This document shows positions 35,095-45,305 of a stretch of 64,000 nucleotides of DNA, one piece after another. The number at the start of each line of letters is the position of its first letter. The first letter of the stretch is position 1. Both the position numbers and the translations under genes were made by a program. Origin of the DNA: Oryzias latipes (Eukaryota > Chordata > Actinopteri > Beloniformes > Adrianichthyidae). The notes beneath the pieces are model-generated. The model did not search any database and had not been told where the DNA came from. It was given only the letters and a program-made list of their open reading frames with translations. The DNA is taken from positions 6,189,561 to 6,253,560 of the forward strand of contig NC_019867.2 of assembly GCF_002234675.1 (NCBI RefSeq). The letters are read 5' to 3'.

Positions 35095-38000
35095 TTATGC
35101 CTCCAGCTCAAAACCCAATCCCACTTTGTGTCCGCCGCCATTTACGTTCTTCCCATCAATCATGGCAGAGAGGGTGAGCTTCACTCCTGCAAGATATCAG
35201 AGTCAGCATCCTCTGCAAGCCTTGTCACACAGCCACATTGTGCGCATATTGCACAGGTGAAAATTGATCATACACGGATAAACCTGGAAAAAGTGAGTCT
35301 TTGTGTGACATTTTCATAGAATGAACCACCTTGAAACTACGGAAGTAGGAATAAACCACGCAAAGAACGCATCACTCACCGTAGAACATGAACTGCGCGT
35401 CAATGCTGCACTGTTTACATGCAATTCATTACTGATTCGTGCATCAATGACATAACTTTAACGGGATATGTGCGATCTAATGATCTTGGAAAGCCACAAA
35501 TTTGCTTATGCATCTCAAACAAATTGGGGACAATTGCGTAAGATTTATGTAATATTGGATATAAACTATGGTACGTAAAATACGTGTTAACCGGGGAATT
35601 CTCAAACAACCCAAAATTTTGAACAGCTCAAAATCGAATTCACGTAAAGACTCGTCGGCCAAAACCCTCAACAGCCATCTGCGCACATGGACAAATGACG
35701 AACGCATGAACACTTATGAATTATGTGTATCACGCATGTTTTACGAAAGACTGAAACTTCATACGTGGAACATGAGCAAAATGTACATAGTGGCTGAGTG
35801 ACACGGCCTTCAGGAATAAAGGCAGATATACGATAGCTCACCTGGCCTAAGAGTGTGCGTGTATCCAACTCCAACAAGGCAGGCGTTGTTTACCTTAGTC
35901 TGAGAACACAAACAGCAGCTTCATTATGAACATTTCACCTTTGACATTGAGGAAATTAGAAATCTAAACCTGTAAAAAATGTTAATGAGAGAATATAGAA
36001 GAAGACTCTTTTAAAGAAAGAAAATACATCCAAATGGACCCAAATTAACTATTTTTTTGTGTTTGCTAAAAATATTTTTTTTAAATATATAATGCATTAT
36101 GTTATATATATTTATTATGTTAAATATTTTTACAAGTATTTTTTAACATAATTAAAACAATTATCTCTAAATTAATTCTGTTTTTCAAGCCTTTTGTTGA
36201 ACTGAAAAAACAATTCATGCATAGAAACTTAACATAATTTTAACTGCTTATTGTCCTTAAATGGATTTTTTTGAATATAATTTTTTTTTTTAAACTAAAG
36301 TACTTGTTTTAGTATTTCCAACTTTATATTTTCTTGCTTTAGAATACACCTTAAGACTAAATAAAATATAATAAAAACAATATGTTTTATGCAACTTTTA
36401 AGAAAAGTGTGTATAAATAATGATTGTAATTGCATTATGATAGGAATTATTTTAGCATCAAATGTTAATCTATTATTTATTGTTCTGTTGATGCGGTGAT
36501 CGTAAAAGCTTTTATCTTGTATCTGCAACCTTGTGAGAAAATATAATCTTTTTACAAATGAAAGAATGTGTTTGCTGAGTGGGCTATATCAGTACTTTTG
36601 GCTAAGGGCAGAAGAAATTACTGTAAAGATAAAGTTGTTTATCTGGATTTAAGGGGCTAAGACCAATAAATCTGTCCTAATAGGAAAAATAAAAATAGCC
36701 AATTAAATTGTAATAAATGGTTCAAGACAATTTTGGAACCAAAAAAAAATCTTCCTGGTGGCTTCAGGATGAGTGTTGTTTGAAATAATAGGGTCACGAC
36801 ACAAGTCTTTAATGGCAATAAATAAATAAAATAAAGAGAATAAAAAAACGAATATAAAAAAAGAGACTAATTGAAAATGACGAGAATGTTTCCATAAAAA
36901 ACGATTTGAGCTCAAACTTCTGAGTAATCTGCATTTGTTGCCTATATTTGAGCAGGTCCCTCTAAAGTAAACTAGATGAAATAAGACAGGGTAAAAAGAA
37001 ATTAAAAAAATAAAAATATCCAAAAAGACAAATCCTAGTAAATTTGGCAAATATAAGATCAGGCTGTTTTCCGTGAAATCTGACACATTTTTCTTCTTCA
37101 GACAAGCTTTTCTGTAGCAAAAGTTGGAAGTCCCTTTAAGAACGCATTGATTGACAATTAAAGTGATCAGGATCTTACAGAAAGGCTGGCATCTTTATCC
37201 AGCTGATATTTGGCTCCAATACCAAAGCGCGTGTTGTTGCTGCCCGCCGTCCACGCCAGGTGAACCGCCGTCTCCAAGCTATTGTTCACTTTTTGGTAAA
37301 TGGAGCCTCCGAACTCTGTGCCATCATTTCTGAAATACAGCACAAAACACTGGGAGATGAATGGAAACCGAATCTAGACACAAATGTTTTAAATAAGCCA
37401 CATTTTTCTCTTTTCCTGCATTGGGATTTCAAGACTCACACATGGGTGTGAAGCTGGAAGTCGCCAGCTTTGTATCCAAGGGCAAAATTGTTTTGAGCAA
37501 GCTTAGACTTAGCGGTGTCAAAAGCCAGCTGGTACCCGGCCAGCCAACCCTCGTAGCCCAGCACGGCGGCGGCGTGGACGGTCGGGCCAGCCATGTCAAA
37601 GTCCAGGTCGCAGCCCAGGTTCATATATTCCCGCTTGTAACCGGTCTTCAGTTTGGCACTCTTCTTGCTAAGGAATCGAAAAGCAATTATGTTATACTAT
37701 GAAGTCACGGAGTTTCAAGAAAGCGCCTGGAGTTTGGGACGGCGAGGAGTCTTCTCACCCGGTGTTTGGCACAAATGACGAGTCGAGACCAAGCTTCAAG
37801 CCCTTCGCCAGCTGCAGAGAGACGGGGAACCCAAACCTGCATTCAGTTTAGCTAATAAAGTGTGAAATATTCCCATGTATCACAGTACTTCCAGCGTGTG
37901 TCTTCACCTGGTCCTCCATGGTGATCTCTGTGGTGAGCGTGTTATCGGTGTTCCATTTCTGGTTGAAGCTAAGGCCCAGCTCGTTCAGCTTGTACTTGGT

Positions 38001-39726
38001 CTCCAGGTGGCCTCCAGACTTCCCCGTGTCCGTGTTGTTGGAGCCGGAAGTGGCGAACTCCTGAGGAGCAAAGACGGATTGGGTAAGGAGGGCGAAGCTG
38101 AGAAAGTGAGCTTGGGAGGGCCGGAAAAAGGGCCCAAACAATCAAGCAAAGACACAAAAAGGTAGAAGAGACAAATACAGATCCAGAGAAACGAAGGAAG
38201 AAGAAACTAGCTGGGTTTTTTTAGCTTTAAACTGTTCCAAAAGTAAACTGGGAAGAAAAACTTGGATTGTGTGGGGGAGTGTGGTGGGAGTGTCCTTAAC
38301 CCTTGTGCTATCTTAGATGACCCCACCCTTACATTGACGTGTTCTCCCTACCATGACAAAGGTGGATAAAGGTGGAAAGATTTCATGTAATCCATGGAAA
38401 CCAGTGAAGATCACAAATCATTGAAGAAAAAAAGTTCAGTGCACTGTCTAGTGGGTCTAGATGACCCAACTCCCAACGTTAAAGTGCCTAGGATAGCACA
38501 AGGGTTACGGACAAAAGCAGACTGCTGGTGTCATACAGACTAAAGCTGCAAAAAAAGGGAAACTGCAGGGAGGTTGTGCAAGTTACCGACATGGAGTGTC
38601 TGGAAAAAGGAAAAAGACATTTTCTCTCTATCTTACCATCTGAAGGAAGAATCCAAAGAAGAAGCAGATGAGAGAAAAGACAGAGGAAGTTATGGAGAAG
38701 AACCCAGAGCTTACACACAAGTGTTTATCTTCACACAGAAACAATTGAACAACTGAACTTTTATATCTTTCAGAGACCAGCTGTACTTACTACGCCACTC
38801 TGAGACTTGGTCTTTATGTCGAGCTTTAAAACTCCATAACCTGGGATCAAAAAGAGTAGAATAAAATAAAACTACAGAAAAAGTTTAACTTTTACTTTTT
38901 AATACACATACACACATACATACATATATATATCCTTACTAAAAATTAATAATAATTAAAGCTACAAGCGGTGTGGCCTGCGGACACTACCCTTCCCTGC
39001 CTTGCCACAGGCCCCTCACTCTCCCCCCTTTGCCCCTGCTACCCTGGTCAGATATTTATGTCACAAATTTGTTTTTTAAAAAGAAGAAAAACACTTTTCT
39101 GTTTGTCTCCATAGCAACCATTTCATTTTTTGGTCGCGTGGGGATGATAAATAGATCTGTGTGATTTATAGAAGAATTTGCAAAAGTAAATTTTTGGATT
39201 TCCTTAGCAACTGAGGTTTTTTGTTAATCACCCCCACCAAATGTCATTTTTTATGTTTAGCTTGAAGATCATTCGAACAAAATTTTTGTTTTCCCATGTA
39301 GGATCCATCCCATAATAATTTTAAAACTTCATTTAGATATCCCCAACATGTGTTTTGTTTTGTCATTTCTTTGATGGTTTCTCCTGCTATGATGTCACTA
39401 TTTTTTGAAGGGCTCATTCACTACGCCCAAAATTCATTTTCCCCCAGTACTAGGTGCGTGCAAATTTTGGTGATTTTTTGAGTATGTGGTGTGGTGGAAC
39501 TTTCTGCTGAAAGGCGCAGTAAAAAAGAAATAAAGACTCTGGTCCTTGCGGTGCAGAACTGCAGCAGGACACAATAATAAATAGCAACATCCTGGTGCAA
39601 AGTTGCTGCAGAACAAACAGTCGTGTTCTTTAATACATCCTGTTCTCATGAACACTCACCAAAGCCTTTGTTGAAGATGTCTTTGGCAGACTTTCCCAAG
39701 TCTGAGTATGCAGGAGGAACAGCCAT
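35095..39726 (-). CDS. vdac3: Voltage-dependent anion channel 3, 8 coding exons
   Basis: 19-stranded beta-barrel porin of the mitochondrial outer membrane, passing metabolites and ATP/ADP. Exons on the minus strand, in order: 39726-39660, 38840-38791, 38060-37908, 37811-37759, 37667-37440, 37329-37179, 35899-35842, 35186-35095. They join in frame to 283 residues, the standard VDAC1/VDAC3 length, with GT-AG introns throughout. The N-terminal helix is [20 protein letters not shown]. The barrel includes [40 protein letters not shown] and the C-terminus [12 protein letters not shown]. Position 73 is Gln (SFNQKW), which is characteristic of VDAC3; VDAC1 has Glu there. FALGYKA and the IKBKB/POLB neighbourhood also support VDAC3, although the first residues look VDAC1-like. 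Only two cysteines remain (NLGCDL and NNACLV), fewer than in mammalian VDAC3. The last two small exons lie beyond a 1.3-kb intron and are easily missed. Confidence 0.96.
38296..38508 (+). mobile_element. TTAA-flanked piggyBac-like MITE, copy 3
   Basis: TTAA-CCCTTGTGCTATCTTAG to CTAGGATAGCACAAGGG-TTAC; one target-site copy has mutated to TTAC. The body is nearly identical to copy 2. It lies in VDAC3 between exons at 38060 and 38791, antisense to the gene. Confidence 0.85.
38955..39540 (+). repeat. Old interspersed repeat, 'T' family, copy 2
   Basis: The head GCTACAAGCGGTGTGGCCTG is followed by a C-rich segment and then TCTCCATAGCAACCATTTCA and GCAAAAGTAAATTTTTGGAT, in the same order as the inverted copy at 26650-27600. 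It lies in the VDAC3 intron before the 39660 exon. Confidence 0.5.
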
Positions 39727-39731
39727 TGTAC

Positions 39732-41655
39732 CTGAAAAACAAGAGTCCACACAACAGCTCAACACAAACTCCAGCTCTTCTGATACTGGAAAACACTTTT
39801 AATAAGTCAAAACTAGTTTTTACGACGGACTATCAGAGCCACGAAGAATAAAAAAAGAAGGTTGTGAAATTATAAGCAAAAACTGACTCTCTTTGTCAAA
39901 TTACGACTTTTATTTAATAAATTTACAATTATATTCTGGTAATATTTTGACTTTTTTCAACATTTTACAATATGCTTTTCGTTAAATTTATCATAATTTG
40001 AAGACTTTCTGCTCATAAATTTACCTTTTTTTCCCCTCAAAGTTTTACGATTTTATTCTTTTGTTTTAAATTTCATTTATTTATTTATTTGTTTTTAAGG
40101 TGGCCCTAATACTCCGTAGCAATTTCTATATGATAAGAATATTGTGAGTTCTTCATCACATTTATGAATCACTTTTCTTTTATAGAGTTTTCTTGTATTT
40201 TTTAAACTGTTTTCCCATTTGTTTTTCATTAAAAGATTTTTTATTTGTTTTTATAAGCGTAACTGTTTTTCAGTTCAAGCAACAAGTTATGTGAAAACGT
40301 ATTTAATAAAAAAATAAAAGTTGGCAATAAAAAACAACCTTATTTGTCTGAACTGTGTTGAATTGGGGAGTAAAGAAGTGACACCCAGTCCTAAAACTGA
40401 GGACAATCAGCAACCATCATTACATCATAGACATTAAACAATTGATTAAGTGATCAAATACAAAAGTGAAAAAGTGGAGTATAAATCAAGTAGCCTTTTA
40501 AGCACACAAGACAAACTTCATGGAAAAACAAATGTTTACTTTGATAAAATCAGCACACTTCACTGTACTACAGCAGCACACAGGAAGTGAGCTTGTCCTC
40601 CATGCCGATTCCCTGGCAAGAGTCCATAAAAGCAGCCATGGTTGTTAAGCTCATGAACATTTTTTTTAAGGAAAAAGGCTCAGATGCAAAAGATGCATGG
40701 GGAAAAAAATGTGACCACAGGCGCTGCAGCAGAGCTAACATAAGCAGTAATCGGGATTGTCCGGTCAGCAGTGCACACAGCTGCACTGCACCACACAGTT
40801 TCACACGGCCATCGCTGTCCCCTGAGTTAGCCTGCATGCACGACCTTATGATGAATTATTCAACGCGGATTTGCCCGTTTAATTTTGACGCAGCACAATA
40901 AACATCCTGACGTCACTTAAAACTTACATCTAGTCAAATATTTACCTCCAGACTTGTGTCCCGACTCTTCTCAGCTCATGCTGCCCATTTCTATGAACTA
41001 CAGCATTTGAGCAGAACATCGGCCATCAGCCAGCAAACCGAGGATGGAGCCATTGCAGACCTTCAAATGCTGGGACTGGCTAAAGCGGACAAACCATGCA
41101 TTCTGGATCTCCATCAGTCACGGATGGGAACTTGCCTGACTCTACATGCATCACTCACCGGGGCTTTTGGGCGTGTGGTGCCGACTCATCTCACAAACAT
41201 CTTTGCACTCAGCCTGCTGGCCTGCTCCATTCTTGTCCTGAAGCTCCACAAACTCCTCTGTCTCTGCCATGTCTCTTCAGACGATGGAGGAGCAAACAGG
41301 CGCAACAGGAATGTTTTGGAGAGAGGTTCTGCAGTTTGATTGTGGAAATTTCACAAGAATACCAACAGGTTTTGTGTTTTATTCTGACTTTTATTTCCTA
41401 AAGTAGTGCAGCAGAAAGGACTATAAGTAAATAAATAACCTAAGGTTTATTTATGGATTACGGTTGTCATAAATCTGCAGCTGGATGTCTTAAACATTAT
41501 CCAGAGAGCAACATTTACTTCCCTTCAAATGGGATCCAGTTTTATTGAATGCTCAAATTTTCACTCAAAGTTCCACTCCAACCATCGACAAATAGTCTAA
41601 CAGTTACAGTAATCCAAAGAGCGGGCGTTATTTCCTGTTGCTGGGGACAGCTCCC
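39732..41655 (-). other. VDAC3 5' intron, nothing recognised
   Basis: Lies between the first coding exon and the candidate untranslated exon at 43.8 kb. Open frames near 40.6 and 41.0 kb have no known homologue and no conserved splice context. Confidence 0.4.
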
Positions 41656-41659
41656 GTGT

Positions 41660-42082
41660 TAAAGATCCCCTCTGATTATATTTTGATTTATTTTCAGAGC
41701 CTTCCCAGTGGGCTTTTAATCATGATTATGCCGGTTGTTTACACTCTCTCTCCCGCTAGCTTAAAGCGTCTCACGCCCCCAATTTAACATTACAGACGCA
41801 ACAAAAATGGCGACCAATATAGGCGCCATCCAGCTGTACAATTTTGAGCTTGGATGAGGAAAACCAAGACGTACATGGATCTATTTGTCTGTAAGTAGAT
41901 GCATTGGAATGGAGCAGAGCAGAAGGCTTTCGGTTTGCCGTTTATTCACAATTAGAATGAAGAAAAACTCAGAAATGCAATTTCAGCATACTTTTCTTTA
42001 CATATGCCCTCCATCATGATAAAAATGCAACAAGAACAATTTAAAAACACCAAAAATGTGATTTTTGTAAGAGTGGGTCTTC
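41660..42082 (+). mobile_element. GACCCACT-family TIR element, copy 5
   Basis: Begins TTAAAGATCCCCTCTGATTA and ends GTAAGAGTGGGTCTTCAATA. The modules CTCTCTCCCGCTAGCTTA, GCCATCCAGCTGTACA and GGATCTATTTGTCTG match copy 1 in the same order. It lies in the VDAC3 5' intron. Confidence 0.65.
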
Positions 42083-43770
42083 AATAATAAGTTTTTCTTC
42101 ATTAAAAATGTAATATATGAAACACACAGCAGATTTAAAACGAAGACTTTCAACATTTGCATTCACTGATGATGCCAATTGTGTTTTGGTCATGTGAAAA
42201 TTATTTTCTCTGTGATCCATAAAAGAAGTTTTACATCATTCTGTACACTTGAAAACTGAGCTTTAATTGATATTTTTGTCCATAATCTTTTATTTTTGTG
42301 GTTATTTTGTATTTACAGTTTTGGGTAAAGTGTGTTTGGTATCCATCTTTTAGTGGGGGTCAGCATTCTAAAGCTTTTCATTATTTTCACACGTCACATG
42401 TCAAAAATCCCTGCCATCCCTTTGATGCTCTCTGTGACTTAAGTGCTGCCAGATGACCTGAATTTTCTGCTGAGCGAGCGCATCTCCGGCTAAGTCTTTG
42501 TCATTTCAACTGACATCTTGTCTCCCCTCTTTCCACGCGGTCCACTTCTGACTCTTTCTCTTCAAGTGAGTGCAGACTCTAAACTTAGCTCTGCAGAACC
42601 TGACACTAAAACACATGACCTGGCTGTCAACATGTGCCCTTCTCCAAGATCAACCTATTTCTACCCCTATAAAACCCAAACAGCTCTGTTTTTCTGCATT
42701 GTTCATCCACTTTGGTAACACACTAACACACTCAGGGTTGTACTTTCACAACCGGCGCGGAGCCCTGAGCTCAAAGGTGAAAGACGCGCTCACAGACTGA
42801 CAGACCGTCCCGAACAGTCAATCTGTGGACTCTGATCACGTATTGTTTCAAACGACGTCTCTTCGTTTCTTACAAGTTCAAAGCGAAAATGATTTGAAAA
42901 ATTATGAATTTGTATTCTAATTGTGTTCAACAAACAAGGGGGGGGGGACTTTCTGCTGAAAAGATAAGACTAAATAGTCAGTTACTCAACCTCCTGTCCT
43001 GATAAGGTGAAAAGGGGCGTTTAAAGTTGGTTTCTAGTAATTTAAGAAAAAGTATTTGTGTGACAGAGATTAGGTTGGGTGCATCAGATTAGACAGAAAG
43101 TGCACATGTGTGGCACTTACCTTCTATTTACTACACCTTAAGTTCTGAGGGTACAATAACAAGATGCCTTCTCCATGTAAGCATGTGTTTACGCATAGTT
43201 TGTCTTGCCATTACATAAAATCATAAGCATGATAACCTGAAATAAACAAGAGCTTCACTGACAGACAGTCGCTGTGTCAGGTTGATGAGGTGCTCACAGC
43301 TCCAGACCAAAAAAAAAAATTTCAAAATATTCATGGCATCACGCCCCCTAGTCCCACAAGTGACAGTGTGTTTTTGTGAGCATTCTCTCCACCTCTGGTT
43401 TCAAATGGTGGTAACAGCCTGCAGCGTTCAACCCCACATTTTAAAGTTAAGACCTCCAGTCCCCTGTGTCACATAGTTCAGATGTTTGATCAACCAGTAA
43501 GACACGTTGGGATTTTTTTCACCTTTTTGTTGGAGCATGCATATATTCATGATGAGAGTTAATGAGCGACTAAACAGGTTTAAACTTCACGTTCTACTTC
43601 AGCCACCGCAGGCCTGGATCTGGTTTGTGTTGCTGCGGTTCTCCCACCCTAATGTCTGAGTGGCTCATTTCAGCCTCGACCCTTAAAAAAACTGTTGTCA
43701 ACTAGAAAGTCCTGCGCGCAGACGGACGAGATGATTTAGAAATAAAAGAATCTTCCAGACAAAGCGTGGA
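42083..43770. other. Remaining VDAC3 5' intron
   Basis: Contains a G tract at about 42939-42948, but no coding sequence and no element that I recognise. Confidence 0.35.
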
Positions 43771-43775
43771 CCTAC

Positions 43776-43900
43776 CTTTGTCTTTAAAGCAACGGACTGT
43801 GCACACTTTAGCAGCGCTGTTATGTGCAGCTGGACACGGTGAAGGAGAAAGCACAGGCGGCACCACTGCGCATGCGTCGTAAAACCCTCACCGAGGGCGG
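43776..43900 (-). promoter_or_regulatory. vdac3: Probable VDAC3 untranslated first exon and promoter
   Basis: On the minus strand GCTTTAAAGACAAAG is followed by GTAGGTCC, a strong donor, so the exon would end at 43776. Upstream, TGCGCATGCGTC at 43867-43878 is one mismatch from the NRF-1 consensus, a usual activator of nuclear genes for mitochondrial proteins. The GC-rich GAGGGCGGGGCCC lies just beyond. The transcription start was not determined. Confidence 0.45.
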
Positions 43901-43938
43901 GGCCCTTGTACAATTGACATTGAGCAAAACATATTTAA

Positions 43939-43941
<3 letters not shown>

Positions 43942-43981
<40 letters not shown>

Positions 43982-44019
43982 TCGTGTTTTATGAATCTAT
44001 CTATCTATCTGTCTGTCTG
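43942..44019. repeat. (TA)n and (ATCT)n/(GTCT)n microsatellites in a divergent promoter region
   Basis: About 18 TA units at 43942-43977, then four ATCT and two GTCT units at about 43995-44019. They lie between the VDAC3 and ENKD1 transcription starts. Confidence 0.9.
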
Positions 44020-44387
44020 AAGACCAACATTTTATTTTAAGATAGAATTACTGAAAAAAAAAACATTTAGTCAGTTGTGATGTGGTACGGAGCCACGTAG
44101 TACGGTGACCTGACATGTCATGTGGAATGCTGTATAGCAGTAAAATCGAGTTTTCTCGTTGCCTTACAGACGAAACTCAGGGAAAGGAATATATGTTACC
44201 AAGTCACGACAGAAATACACCTGCCAAAGCTATCAGCAAAAAAACAGGCCAATCAAAATCCATGCTATAATACTACTTCTTTATACTGTAAATAATATGC
44301 AGGCGAATCTTCATTATAATTTCGGAATTTGTCATTTACAGTAAGGTTTTATGGGTATCAGCCCTCTTCCTCGATGTTCGACCTTTG

Positions 44388-44492
44388 TGCGCATGCTCCG
44401 TTGCCATAGTGACGACTTATACAGCCCCACAAGTGGTTGATACCAGAGCGTCATCGAAGAAAACCCTAATCCTTTAACGAGACATTTAAAAG
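44388..44492 (+). promoter_or_regulatory. enkd1: ENKD1 promoter and untranslated first exon
   Basis: TGCGCATGCTCC (44388-44399, NRF-1-like) abuts GTTGCCATAGTGAC (44400-44413). The latter is a near-consensus RFX X-box, differing in one position of the right half-site. A donor AAAAG|GTAAAC at 44492/44493 ends the likely 5' exon; the next exon starts just before the ATG at 45306. X-boxes are typical of genes for ciliary and centriolar proteins. Confidence 0.5.
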
Positions 44493-45305
44493 GTAAACAG
44501 TGTATACTGATTTTAGTGAGCGGTTTATTTTTGATTAACGTTACCGATAAGCGTGTTTTATATTTCTCCTTGCATGCTTGTTTGTATTAGTTCTTGTTCG
44601 AGCTAAGTAGCGTATTTTAGAACCAGCTAATAAACAATAGCTGTTCACTTAACAGAAATATATGTGAGGATAAGGGCGCAACAAACAAAAGCAAGAAAAC
44701 CTTTTAGCTTTAATATACAAGATAATCGATGCTCTATATGAAAGATGATATTGAAAATAAAAATGATTCCAATTTGGTAAAGACAAATCTTGAATGTTAT
44801 ATATAGGTGGCTTTCAACAAAGAAGACAATTCCAACATTAACACACTTTAACATTCAGTTCGGTTGTATTATAATTTATATGATAATTAGAATAAAAATA
44901 TTGTTATTTTAGATTAATTTAATGCCAATCTTTTAAAAACACACCTATTTTTCCTCTCTTAAAAGTTGTCATATTCTGTGTGGGCCTCTATAAGAGTTAA
45001 GAAACTCTTGAATTGTTTATCGGTTTATCTGGGTTTATGCCCTCATTTCTCTTGATTTTATTTCTACAATTTTATTTAATGCTAACTTTGCTTTGGATTT
45101 GTATGTTCTTCATGAAATAAAGTTTTATATTTTTTAATTTTGTCAATATGAGGTTGGAAAAAAAGCTAGTAAATGAAGTTTTTTTCTTGAAATATCTGTT
45201 TTACATCATGACTGAGAGTTGTATAGTTTCCATGATGCTTTGTGTGCAAAACATTTACAAAGATTTATTTTTGTTGTAATATTTTTGAAGTTTCTTCTGT
45301 TTTAG

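Noticed and set aside
36580-36680. Possible U2 snRNA-like stretch (TTTTGGCTAAG)
   Set aside because: Only an 11-nt match; the Sm site, branch-recognition region and the rest of U2 are missing.
40568-41401. Several open frames of about 100 residues in the VDAC3 5' intron
   Set aside because: No recognised domain, no splice context and no agreement between strands.
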